From Chryseobacterium luquanense (GTDB lineage: Bacteria; Bacteroidota; Bacteroidia; Flavobacteriales; Weeksellaceae), in the NCBI RefSeq assembly GCF_026460945.1, contig NZ_JAOVZV010000001.1:434001-498000 (forward strand): a stretch of 64,000 bases of DNA, written 5' to 3'. Shown piece by piece: positions 1-7,253 of this stretch (within the stretch, counting starts at the first letter, position 1; the number at the start of each line of letters is the position of its first letter). The position numbers and the translations under genes were made by a program. Below the pieces are notes generated by a model. That model did no database searches and was not told the DNA's origin. It saw only the letters and a list, made by a program, of their open reading frames with translations.

Positions 1-733
1 GAAAAAACTTAATATATACTTTACTGCTGGAATTCCTCAACTCGAAGATACCACAAAAATCATCAGACTCATCCAAAATTCCGGAGCAGATATGATGGAA
101 ATTGGGATGCCGTATTCCGATCCGGTTGCTGATGGACCCGTTATTTCTCAAGCCCACGAATTGGCTTTGAAGAACGGCATGACCATCGAAAAACTTTTTT
201 CTCAGTTAAAATCTATTAAAGATGAAATCAGAATTCCGATTATTTTGATGGGATATATTAATCCGGTTTTAAGTTTCGGATTTGAAAATTTCTGTAGAGA
301 ATGTTCAGAAAGTGGAGTTTCAGGATTGATAATTCCGGATTTACCGCCAATTGAATTTGAGAAAAACTATCAGAAGATTTTAAAACAATACAACCTCAAC
401 TTTACATTTTTGGTCACTCCCGAAACTTCAGATGAAAGAATTTTATATCTCGATTCTTTAAGTTCAGGATTTTTGTATGCGGTAAGTTCGTCTTCTACCA
501 CTGGAAATGACCAAGCCGTTTTAAAAAATGAAGACTACCTTTCCAGATTATCTTTACTTCCGTTAAAAAATCCGATAATGATTGGTTTTGGAATCAAATC
601 TAAAGAAGATTTTGAAAACGTTACCGAAAAAGCAGACGGCGGAATCATCGGAACGGCCTTCGTGAATATTCTTCAGCAAAATAGAGATTGGGAAACAAAA
701 GCAATAGATTTCATCCATTCCATCAAAGGGTAA
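1..733 (+). CDS. trpA: Tryptophan synthase alpha subunit (5' end cut by window)
   Basis: This is the alpha subunit of tryptophan synthase, which cleaves indole-3-glycerol phosphate to indole and glyceraldehyde-3-phosphate in the cytoplasm and passes indole to TrpB. The frame is open from base 2, reading K-K-L-N-I-Y-F-T-A-G-I-P, the conserved start of the TIM barrel, so only a few N-terminal residues are missing. The catalytic pair is visible: Glu in M-M-E-I-G (codon at 98) and Asp in V-A-D-G-P (codon at 131), matching alpha-Glu49 and Asp60 of the Salmonella enzyme. The phosphate-binding G-F-G-I and G-G-I-I-G-T-A segments are near the C-terminus. Other trp genes presumably lie upstream of the window. 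lipB follows after 32 bases. Confidence 0.96.
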   Translation, partial: KKLNIYFTAGIPQLEDTTKIIRLIQNSGADMMEIGMPYSDPVADGPVISQAHELALKNGMTIEKLFSQLKSIKDEIRIPIILMGYINPVLSFGFENFCRECSESGVSGLIIPDLPPIEFEKNYQKILKQYNLNFTFLVTPETSDERILYLDSLSSGFLYAVSSSSTTGNDQAVLKNEDYLSRLSLLPLKNPIMIGFGIKSKEDFENVTEKADGGIIGTAFVNILQQNRDWETKAIDFIHSIKG

Positions 734-765
734 AATTTAGTAAATTTGTATCATCAAAGTAAATA

Positions 766-1497
766 ATGAATACACATCAGAATAAAGTCGTAAAGTTTGA
801 AGATTTAGGCATCAAAGAATATCAACCCGCTTGGGATTATCAGGAAAAACTGATGAAAGATATCATCGATACCAAAATTAAAAACAGAGATTTACCTGCC
901 GAACAGCATATTACAACGTCCAATCATTTTCTTTTGGTGGAACATCCTCATGTTTACACGTTAGGAAAAAGCGGACACGAAGAAAATATGCTCGCAGGAA
1001 TTGATAAATTAAAAGAAATCGACGCTACTTTCGTAAAAGTAAACCGTGGCGGTGACATCACCTATCATGGTTACGGGCAAATCGTTGGTTATCCCGTTTT
1101 AGACCTTGAAAATTTCTTTACAGACATTCACAAATACATGAGAAATCTGGAAGAAGTGATCATCAGAACGATTGCAGATTATGGTTTGAAAGGCGAACGT
1201 TCTCCCGGAGAAACCGGAGTTTGGCTCGATGTCGGAAAACCGTATGCGAGAAAAATCTGTGCTATGGGCGTTAAAGCTTCCCGTTGGGTAACTCTTCACG
1301 GTTTTGCCTTAAACATCAATACCGATATGCGTTATTTTGAATACATTATTCCTTGTGGTATTAAAGATAAACAGGTTACTTCCCTAAAAAGAGAGCTTGA
1401 AAGAGAATTGACTCCCGAAGAAATGGAAGACATCAAAGCAAAAATCAGAAAGCATTTTGTGGATGTTTTTGAAGCGGAATTGGTAGTAAAGGCTTAA
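766..1497 (+). CDS. lipB: Octanoyl-[acyl-carrier-protein]:protein octanoyltransferase LipB
   Basis: LipB moves the octanoyl group from acyl carrier protein to lipoyl domains, the first step of de novo lipoate synthesis, in the cytoplasm. The 243-residue protein has the family signature R-G-G-D-I-T-Y-H-G at 94-102, the lysine of A-R-K-I-C-A-M-G at 163, H-G-F-A-L-N-I at 178-184 and the acyl-accepting cysteine in I-P-C-G-I at 197. It is about 30 residues longer than enterobacterial LipB, mainly at the N-terminus, as is usual in Bacteroidota. The ATG at 766 is the only start that keeps the whole domain. It may be cotranscribed with trpA. A GcvP gene, part of a lipoate-dependent system, lies 6 kb downstream but is not in the same operon. 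Confidence 0.96.
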   Translation: MNTHQNKVVKFEDLGIKEYQPAWDYQEKLMKDIIDTKIKNRDLPAEQHITTSNHFLLVEHPHVYTLGKSGHEENMLAGIDKLKEIDATFVKVNRGGDITYHGYGQIVGYPVLDLENFFTDIHKYMRNLEEVIIRTIADYGLKGERSPGETGVWLDVGKPYARKICAMGVKASRWVTLHGFALNINTDMRYFEYIIPCGIKDKQVTSLKRELERELTPEEMEDIKAKIRKHFVDVFEAELVVKA

Positions 1498-1520
1498 TAA
1501 AAAATATAATTAATGATATG

Positions 1521-1551
1521 AAATCTGTTTCTTTTGAGGCAGATTTTTTTC
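1521..1551 (+). terminator. Rho-independent terminator after lipB
   Basis: A 7-bp stem (AAATCTG at 1521-1527 pairing with CAGATTT at 1540-1546) is followed by a T run to 1550, 24 bases after the lipB stop. Confidence 0.55.
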
Positions 1552-1667
1552 ATTCTACTTTGAAATAAAATTGGTTTTTAGTAGATATTTATTTACTTTT
1601 AGCAAAGTATAGCTTTGTCATTTTTGATTTGAGATGAAGTTATAAATCTAATTTCAGAAAACCATTT

Positions 1668-2762
1668 ATGAACAAAAAATTTCTACTTTACTTTTTCTTT
1701 ATCTTGATTATTATTTCATGCAAAAAAAATTCAACAACTATTTCAGGAGACATTCCTAATTTACCAAATGGAAAATTAATTCTATATGAGGATCTTTGGA
1801 ATAATAAACTTGATAGTTTAGAAGTGAAAGATGGGAAATTTGAATTGACACACACTTTTGATGATGAAATTCCTCATTATTTGGGAATTGAGTTTTATGA
1901 TTTAGAGGGAAATAAATTAGTATTTCAATTTCCAACCAATTCATACTTTAACCAAGCCAAAGAAAAATGGACTTCTTCTCTTTTCCTTTCTGATAAGTTC
2001 GTAAAATTAACTGACTCATTAGAATATGTTGATTTTGGTGAAAACTCCCCTTTTCCAAAAAATATAAAAACTGTAGAAATAAAAAAAATTGAAGCAGGAG
2101 CACAAACTAAAGCTTTGCAGAACACAAACTATGATTTATTTAGCCGAAAAAGTAGCACACAATATTCGGAAATTGAAAATTTACTTAAAAAATATCCTAA
2201 TTCATTTCATTTATTATCTGAAATCTCGAAAAATAAATATCAATTTTCTTCTTCACAAGTTGAAAAATTCTTGAGTTTATTTGATAAATCAGTTCAAAAT
2301 TATCCTCAGTTTAAAGGACTTCAAAATTACATCAAAGACTCGAAAAGTATTAATAACAATAAAATACTCAAGTTAAAAAATTCCAAATATAAATTAACCG
2401 AAGTTATAAATAAAAAGTATAAAAAGCATCTCATTATTCTTTGGGCAAGTTGGTGTGGACCTTGTAGGAAAGAGATTCCAATTTTGAAAAAAATTATTGC
2501 AGAAAATAAAATTAATGGTATCGAATTAATCTCAATATCAATCGATGAAAAAGAATCGGATTGGAGAAAGGCATTACATGAAGAGCAAATGACCTGGAAA
2601 CAACTTATCTTATCAAAAGAAGAGAGCGAAAATTTTAAAATAATTTTAAAATATAGCGGAGCAATTCCTTATTCAGTTTTGGTTGATAATGATATGAAAA
2701 TCCTGTCAAGCTCAACAGGCTTGTATGACGAAAAGGAAATGCTTAAAATATTTAATAAATAA
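1668..2762 (+). CDS. TlpA-like thioredoxin-fold lipoprotein
   Basis: Probable outer-envelope thiol-disulfide oxidoreductase of the TlpA/ResA type. The first 17 residues form a lipoprotein signal with the acylated cysteine at 18 (I-I-S-C). Residues about 25-230 form a family-typical N-terminal region rich in beta strand, then helix (DUF4369-like; uncertain). The thioredoxin domain occupies about 235-364, with the redox motif W-C-G-P-C (Cys263 and Cys266) and the cis-Pro segment G-A-I-P-Y. Such proteins in Bacteroidota reduce or isomerise periplasmic disulfides, but the substrate is unknown. A TAGCTTTG sequence at 1610-1617 resembles a Bacteroidota -7 box, without a clear -33 partner. The ankyrin gene starts 64 bases downstream. 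Confidence 0.85.
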   Translation: MNKKFLLYFFFILIIISCKKNSTTISGDIPNLPNGKLILYEDLWNNKLDSLEVKDGKFELTHTFDDEIPHYLGIEFYDLEGNKLVFQFPTNSYFNQAKEKWTSSLFLSDKFVKLTDSLEYVDFGENSPFPKNIKTVEIKKIEAGAQTKALQNTNYDLFSRKSSTQYSEIENLLKKYPNSFHLLSEISKNKYQFSSSQVEKFLSLFDKSVQNYPQFKGLQNYIKDSKSINNNKILKLKNSKYKLTEVINKKYKKHLIILWASWCGPCRKEIPILKKIIAENKINGIELISISIDEKESDWRKALHEEQMTWKQLILSKEESENFKIILKYSGAIPYSVLVDNDMKILSSSTGLYDEKEMLKIFNK

Positions 2763-2826
2763 TAGTTTCGTACATTAATCATGAAAAACGCTTTACAAAT
2801 TGTTTAACAAATAAAACTTTATACCA

Positions 2827-3540
2827 ATGAACATAAAAACTATTGTTGTAACATTATCTTTATTTGCCTTCAGCTCAGTTCATTCACAAAAAATATTTAA
2901 AGCAATTTCCGATGAAGATATTGAAAAAGTGAGCAAACTATTGGAAAAGGAAGATGTGAATCAATTATCAAAAGAATATCAAATCACACCACTCTATGCT
3001 GCAGCAGGAACGGGAAATGTAAAACTTGTTGAGCTGCTCATTTCAAAAGGAGCAGACATCAATAAACCTTTACAAACAACAGAAAGCCCTCTAAACATAG
3101 CTTCTCAAGAAGGATTTACAAAAGTCGTTGAAATACTTTTGAAGAATAATGCAAATCCTAATTATAAAGATGTGAATGGTTGGACAGCTCTACGATTTGC
3201 TGTAAGAAATAACAAAATAGATATTGTAAAGCTTTTAGTTGAACATAAAGCTGAAATCGATGTAAAAGCCAGTGACAAAGCAACACCTTTCGCTTCTTCA
3301 ATCGGGAAAGGCTATACCAATATATCAGAATATCTCATTAGCAAAGGCGCAAACATCAACAATGTTGATAAAGACAATGATACTCCTTTAATATATTGTG
3401 TTCAAAATGGTGATTTAGAAACGGTTAAATTTCTTCTTCAATACAAACCAGATTTAACAATAAAAAATAATAGTGGCAAAACAGCTCTGGATATTGCAAA
3501 AGAGAAGAATTACAGAGAAATTGTAGAGTTATTACAATAA
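2827..3540 (+). CDS. Secreted ankyrin-repeat protein
   Basis: The 237-residue protein starts with a Sec signal peptide (about 1-20, ending V-H-S-Q) and is then almost entirely ankyrin repeats. A degenerate first unit is followed by six recognisable repeats from about residue 55 to 237, with the usual T-P-L / A-A / G-A-D-I-N pattern. Ankyrin repeats bind proteins; the partner here is unknown. Secreted ankyrin proteins of this size sometimes act as inhibitors or chaperones of neighbouring envelope enzymes, which here would be the TlpA-like lipoprotein just upstream; that link is inference from position only. Confidence 0.85.
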   Translation: MNIKTIVVTLSLFAFSSVHSQKIFKAISDEDIEKVSKLLEKEDVNQLSKEYQITPLYAAAGTGNVKLVELLISKGADINKPLQTTESPLNIASQEGFTKVVEILLKNNANPNYKDVNGWTALRFAVRNNKIDIVKLLVEHKAEIDVKASDKATPFASSIGKGYTNISEYLISKGANINNVDKDNDTPLIYCVQNGDLETVKFLLQYKPDLTIKNNSGKTALDIAKEKNYREIVELLQ

Positions 3541-3590
3541 CAATTTTATCTGATACACGTAAAGTTTTAAAATAAAATTATAAAATCTAG

Positions 3591-3614
3591 ACCTCGTATT
3601 ATAGCGGGGTTTTC
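3591..3614 (+). terminator. Terminator after the ankyrin gene
   Basis: ACCTCG (3591-3596) can pair with CGGGGT (3605-3610) through one G-T pair, followed by TTTCT. The rest of the 3541-3804 gap is AT-rich and holds no other feature that I can see. Confidence 0.5.
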
Positions 3615-3804
3615 TATTTTATAAAAAAATATTGAATCCCATTCTGTACAAAAAATGTACATTTGTTTTTATTGATATTACAAAATAATGAATCTTACAA
3701 CTGTAATTAAATACATCTAACTATTATAAAGCAGTTAATAATTTAGTAGCATTATAAAATTTTGATTATTCATTAAATTCAATCTATAAAATTTGAAATT
3801 AACC

Positions 3805-4581
3805 ATGGAAAAGCCAAAAAAAACTTTATATCAAGCTGCTACAGAAGTTTGGGGAAAGGCAATTTTGAATGATAAACTTTACACAAAGAATTTAGAATTG
3901 ACGTTGGAATTACACAAAAAATTGTTGAATATTTTTCAAGCTGGTAAATACTACTATATGATTTTTAATGTGTCTCAAATGGAGCTTGAATTTATAAGTC
4001 CAAATATCAAAAGTGTTTTAGGCTATGAACCAAACGAAATAAATGCTTTCTTTTTCCTTAATCAAATACATACAGATGATAAACCTTATTTTTTAAATTT
4101 TGAAAATAAATTGACCGAATTTTTAAAAGATTTACCTTTAGAAAAAAGAGGTTGCTATAAGTTTCAGCATGACTACAGAATTAAAACAAAAAATAATGAT
4201 TATGTGCGATTACTTCATCAGATAATTCCCATAGATTTTGATGAGAACAATTATTATAGAAGCCTTGTTTTACATACAGATATTACTCATATAAAAAAAG
4301 AGGGAATCCCTTGTTTTTCTATTATCGGTTTTGATGACGAACCGTCTTATTATAATGTAGAAATAACAGAAAAATTATCTAAGTCTTTCGAAATATTCAC
4401 CAAAAGAGAAAAAGAAATTCTGAAATGCATCCTTGAAGGTAAAAACAGCAAAACCATTGCAGAAGAATTATTTATCAGTCTGAATACTGTGAACAACCAT
4501 CGGAAAAATATTCTTTGCAAGGCTGAAGTTCACACTTCATTGGAGTTACTGAGCAAATCTATAAAAGAAGGATGGATATAA
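3805..4581 (+). CDS. PAS-LuxR type transcriptional regulator
   Basis: A cytoplasmic one-component regulator of 258 residues. Residues about 47-165 look like a PAS sensor domain (F-I-S-P-N and G-Y-E-P-N-E core, ending L-H-T-D-I-T-H). The C-terminal LuxR/GerE helix-turn-helix is clear at about 199-241 (T-K-R-E-K-E-I-L, then I-A-E-E-L-F-I-S and T-V-N-N-H-R-K-N-I). No receiver domain or membrane segment is present. The ligand and target genes are unknown. I chose the ATG at 3805; a TTG four codons upstream (3793) is also open. The gene stands alone between terminators. Confidence 0.85.
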   Translation: MEKPKKTLYQAATEVWGKAILNDKLYTKNLELTLELHKKLLNIFQAGKYYYMIFNVSQMELEFISPNIKSVLGYEPNEINAFFFLNQIHTDDKPYFLNFENKLTEFLKDLPLEKRGCYKFQHDYRIKTKNNDYVRLLHQIIPIDFDENNYYRSLVLHTDITHIKKEGIPCFSIIGFDDEPSYYNVEITEKLSKSFEIFTKREKEILKCILEGKNSKTIAEELFISLNTVNNHRKNILCKAEVHTSLELLSKSIKEGWI

Positions 4582-4587
4582 TAATTG

Positions 4588-4617
4588 AAAAATAGCTATT
4601 AATAGCTATTTTTTTTG
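4588..4617 (+). terminator. Terminator after the PAS-LuxR gene
   Basis: A perfect palindrome built from two copies of AATAGCTATT (4591-4610) is followed by a T run to 4616. It starts 6 bases after the stop codon. Confidence 0.75.
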
Positions 4618-4723
4618 CTTTAAAGGTTGATTAGCTTTACAATATTTTATATCCAAAAACAAATTATATATGAAATAAATAATACGAAACCGACCTTCGT
4701 ATATCAACCCTATTTCGGCAAGA

Positions 4724-4754
4724 TTGGCAAAAGTTTGTTTCGCATATATTTTTG
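4724..4754 (+). promoter_or_regulatory. Bacteroidota-type promoter for the possible pore-forming protein gene
   Basis: A TTG -33 element at 4724-4726 and TATTTTTG (fits TANNTTTG) at 4747-4754 are separated by 20 bases, the usual flavobacterial spacing. Transcription would start near 4761, about 29 bases before the ATG at 4790. This argues against translation starting at the in-frame TTG at 4724. Confidence 0.45.
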
Positions 4755-4755
4755 A

Positions 4756-4765
4756 GTTGGCAGAA
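4756..4765 (+). repeat. Cassette boundary repeat, left end (GTTGGCAGAA)
   Basis: This 10-mer recurs exactly at 6006-6015, and its inverted copy TTCTGCCAAC occurs at 5877-5886 and 7037-7046. It sits at the left edge of the first of two cassette-like units. The preceding 4618-4755 sequence shows no convincing left half of the longer repeat, but has a short hairpin (TACGAA 4683-4688 with TTCGTA 4696-4701). Confidence 0.6.
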
Positions 4766-4789
4766 CTATTTAACTTAAATGAAAATAAA

Positions 4790-5590
4790 ATGGAATTAGA
4801 CATCAAAAATGAACTCTATTATCAAGTAAAAAAATTGATACCGCAAGTTGAGTGGTTTAAATTTACAGAAATGAAATCAAAAAAGCCAGTATCAAATACA
4901 GGTGTTGGAGCGATTACAGTTCCAATGAAACCAATAGACCCTAATGCAGGTGATAATCTTAATTTTGAAAGTATTTCATTAGAAAATTTAATTTTCATAG
5001 ACTCTGATTTACTTTTAGACGACAAGATAGAAATGAGTACTCTTCCGCAAAATGAAAGAATTATTACAATGCCTTATACAAACCAATTAGACACCCCACA
5101 ATCTATAACAATTAAGGATTCTTATAAAAAAATTACTGGGTGGAAAGCAGAATTTTCAGATAGTATTCAAAACTCTGATACTATTTCTGGATCTATAAGT
5201 TTTAAAATTAAATACTTAATTTTCGAAGGTGGTGGAGGTAAACAATATGAATATAAAACTGTAAGAACATCTACTTACTCCAAATCGATCAATGAAATTA
5301 AAGAAGAAACTTTCGATATTTCAATGCCATTCAATATTCCACCCAAACAAAAAGTTGAAATTAAGACCGGGTATAGAAATTCAAATGCAACCCGAAAATT
5401 TTCTGGATCAGTTGTATTTGAAGCTGATGTGAAAATAAAGTTTGGAAACGAATGGGTATTTGTCGAAAAAAGCAAAAAGCTTTCATCAATTTTATCCACA
5501 GAATTAAGATCTTTTAATCTTAACGGCTATTATTCCGACATTGAATTTAAAGAAATCCCAGTTGAGATATTATTAATTGAAAAATATTAA
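4790..5590 (+). CDS. Possible aerolysin/ETX-MTX2-like beta-pore-forming protein
   Basis: A 266-residue protein without signal peptide or hydrophobic helix. Residues about 92-220 resemble the aerolysin/epsilon-toxin fold. A T-N-Q-L-D-T-P-Q-S-I-T strand is followed by alternating Ser/Thr-rich strands (about 130-178) that could form an insertion hairpin with a G-G-G-G turn at 147-150. A proline-lysine strand (N-I-P-P-K-Q-K-V-E-I) at 182-191 resembles the v-P-P-x-t-k-V segment of the family. The N-terminal 90 residues are not recognised. This is a fold guess from pattern only; it could be another all-beta protein. Start: ATG 4790, since the longer TTG start (4724) overlaps a likely promoter. The zinc mini-protein gene follows after 10 bases, so the two are probably one operon. 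Confidence 0.45.
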   Translation: MELDIKNELYYQVKKLIPQVEWFKFTEMKSKKPVSNTGVGAITVPMKPIDPNAGDNLNFESISLENLIFIDSDLLLDDKIEMSTLPQNERIITMPYTNQLDTPQSITIKDSYKKITGWKAEFSDSIQNSDTISGSISFKIKYLIFEGGGGKQYEYKTVRTSTYSKSINEIKEETFDISMPFNIPPKQKVEIKTGYRNSNATRKFSGSVVFEADVKIKFGNEWVFVEKSKKLSSILSTELRSFNLNGYYSDIEFKEIPVEILLIEKY

Positions 5591-5600
5591 ATACAAAAAT

Positions 5601-5873
5601 ATGATTATAGATGTAAAAACTTGTCCAGATTGTAATGGTGCGGGACAATTAAGATGTTCAGATTGTAATGGAACTGGTTCTGAAACCTTTAGGTGTGATA
5701 TTTGCGATGGCAAAGGTTACGTATATGAAAAAAATGAAGATGATGAATATATTCAAGTTAGTTGCTCTAATTGTAACGGGACTGGTGAAATTTCTAAAAT
5801 TTGTAGAAATTGTAATGGTGCAGGTAATTTGAATTGCTCAAAATGCAATGGTACTGGTGAAATCCCCGATTAA
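5601..5873 (+). CDS. Small DnaJ-type zinc-finger protein with six CxxCxGxG motifs
   Basis: A 90-residue protein made almost only of the cysteine-rich motif known from DnaJ/Hsp40. In order it has C-P-D-C-N-G-A-G, C-S-D-C-N-G-T-G, C-D-I-C-D-G-K-G, C-S-N-C-N-G-T-G, C-R-N-C-N-G-A-G and C-S-K-C-N-G-T-G. DnaJ has four such motifs, binding two zinc ions; six would suit three. There is no J domain or substrate-binding domain. It may act as a zinc-dependent holdase or adaptor for the protein encoded 10 bases upstream (inference). ATG 5601 is preferred over an in-frame TTG at 5577 that overlaps the upstream gene. The stop lies 1 base before cassette repeat A. Confidence 0.85.
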   Translation: MIIDVKTCPDCNGAGQLRCSDCNGTGSETFRCDICDGKGYVYEKNEDDEYIQVSCSNCNGTGEISKICRNCNGAGNLNCSKCNGTGEIPD

Positions 5874-5874
5874 T

Positions 5875-6015
5875 ACTTCTGCCAACAAGGGTTTTGAAAT
5901 AGTTGGCGAAACTGCAAAGTTCTTCGGTAGTACTTCGGTTCAACTTTTGTACAAAATTGAAGATTTGTGCTTCGATTGCCCACCATCGCAAAGGAGCCCC
6001 AAAACGTTGGCAGAA
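5875..6015 (+). repeat. Cassette-type imperfect palindrome, element A
   Basis: About 140 bases bounded by inverted repeats TTCTGCCAAC (5877-5886) and GTTGGCAGAA (6006-6015). The inner arms also pair in part (TTTTG near 5893 with CAAAA near 6001). Element A aligns with element B at 7035-7165 over at least 100 bases: ACTTCTGCCAACA, then GTTGG, TGCAAA, TAGTA, CAAAA and TGCTTCGATT in the same order and at nearly the same offsets (91 and 92 bases from the first arm). No gene is credible inside it. Confidence 0.7.
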
Positions 6016-6088
6016 ATTTTAGACACATCACCTTAAGCAAAAGACTTTTTCAAAACTACTAGAATTATAACTTTAAAAAATTAAAAAG

Positions 6089-7024
6089 ATGAAAAGATTA
6101 ATTTTTACTACAGCAATAATTTTGTTATTTACAAATATCTGTTTTGGACAAAGTTGGCTGTCACGAATAACAGGTGTCGATGTTAATTTAAATAACGGAA
6201 CTGTTTCTATTAAACCTCCTGACGTTACTGCAATTCCTCCTATGCTACAAAACCTTCCAAAAGATGTTGGACAAACATTGCTTAATCCTGCGGCTCCAAT
6301 TTTAGCTTCTGCTATTAGATTTTCTAAAGGACAAGCACAAAATAGAGGAACTCAACCCATTCCGCAAAACATAAAACAACAACTTTCAAAATATTTTCCG
6401 CAACATATTTTAGAAAGCACATCCTGGACAACTGCAAATGGAATTAGCATTGATGGTATGTTAAAGAATTGGTTAAATCAGGAAGGAGCAGTTACTCTTG
6501 ACAATGTAATATGTTTTTCAAGTGTAGAATTGACTACCAATGTTGAACTTTGGGCACACGAACTGACACACGTTTTACAGTATGACCAAATGGGTGTAGA
6601 AACATTTGCTTTTGTATATTCAACAAATTGGAACAGTTTAGAAGGACAAGCAAACGAAAATGCTAGTAGAATTATACAAAATATTAATTCCTATAACCAA
6701 GGAAATACTCAAAGTTGGACATACAATATTGCATCAACAGTTGGACAAACACAATTAACTTGGGAAAATGTAAATAAACAAGCAAAGTTAAGTATTCCAC
6801 CAACAGACTGTATTTGGGTAAATAACCAAAATAATACAACAGGTAATAAATGTCCTTGTTCAATATTGGTAACAGGAGTAATTATGAAAAGAATTTCAGA
6901 CGGATTTGTTACAACTATGCCTTGTAATGAACCGACTTGCTTATTTCCAGCAGGACAATCTGGACCTTTGTTATCACCACCTGGTTTTATTATTACTGGA
7001 GTGACAGCGGCACATCAATACTAA
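6089..7024 (+). CDS. Secreted DUF4157-like putative zinc metallopeptidase
   Basis: A 311-residue exported protein with a Sec signal peptide (1-20, ending C-F-G-Q). An H-E-L-T-H-V-L-Q motif lies at 157-164, and E-G-Q-A-N-E-N-A at about 185-192 could give the third zinc ligand. The H-E-L-T-H-V-x-Q pattern, with a preceding P-x-x-I-x-x-x-L-x-x-x-F-P segment (about 91-104), resembles the DUF4157 domain found in toxins and contractile-injection-system cargo. The C-terminal 100 residues contain a Cys-P-Cys and other cysteines and are not recognised. No secretion or injection-system genes are nearby. It is the sole gene of the second cassette-like unit, with repeats on both sides. Confidence 0.65.
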   Translation: MKRLIFTTAIILLFTNICFGQSWLSRITGVDVNLNNGTVSIKPPDVTAIPPMLQNLPKDVGQTLLNPAAPILASAIRFSKGQAQNRGTQPIPQNIKQQLSKYFPQHILESTSWTTANGISIDGMLKNWLNQEGAVTLDNVICFSSVELTTNVELWAHELTHVLQYDQMGVETFAFVYSTNWNSLEGQANENASRIIQNINSYNQGNTQSWTYNIASTVGQTQLTWENVNKQAKLSIPPTDCIWVNNQNNTTGNKCPCSILVTGVIMKRISDGFVTTMPCNEPTCLFPAGQSGPLLSPPGFIITGVTAAHQY

Positions 7025-7034
7025 AAGGACAAAA

Positions 7035-7165
7035 ACTTCTGCCAACATCGATTTGGTAATTGTTGGGCTGAATTGCAAAACTCAACAATAGTAATTCTAT
7101 TGAGCATTTGTCCAAAACGGAAATTTTATGCTTCGATTCCTGCAACTTTGCCAACTTGCGAAGTA
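7035..7165 (+). repeat. Cassette-type repeat, element B (right end degraded)
   Basis: A second copy of the element at 5875-6015. It starts ACTTCTGCCAACA at 7035, keeps GTTGG, TGCAAA, TAGTA, CAAAA and TGCTTCGATT (7129-7138) in order, but lacks the closing GTTGGCAGAA. Instead it runs into a short hairpin (CGAAG / CTTCG around 7158-7171). This would be the end of the array. Confidence 0.65.
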
Positions 7166-7206
7166 AGCTTCGTAAAATATTCTAACTTTTAGCTCACTGT
7201 CAAAAA

Positions 7207-7234
7207 AAATCCCTTTCAAAACTGAAAGGGATTT
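7207..7234. terminator. Bidirectional terminator between element B and gcvP
   Basis: A perfect 12-bp stem (7207-7218 with 7223-7234; core CCCTTTCA / TGAAAGGG) with loop AAAC. An A run lies on the left and a short T run on the right. It ends the minus-strand gcvP transcript 20 bases after its stop. Confidence 0.85.
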
Positions 7235-7253
7235 TCTATATCTAAAAACTCAA

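Noticed and set aside
5848..6036. A 62-codon plus-strand reading frame over the end of the zinc protein gene and repeat A
   Set aside because: It lies across the palindromic repeat, overlaps the real gene in another frame and has no coding character.
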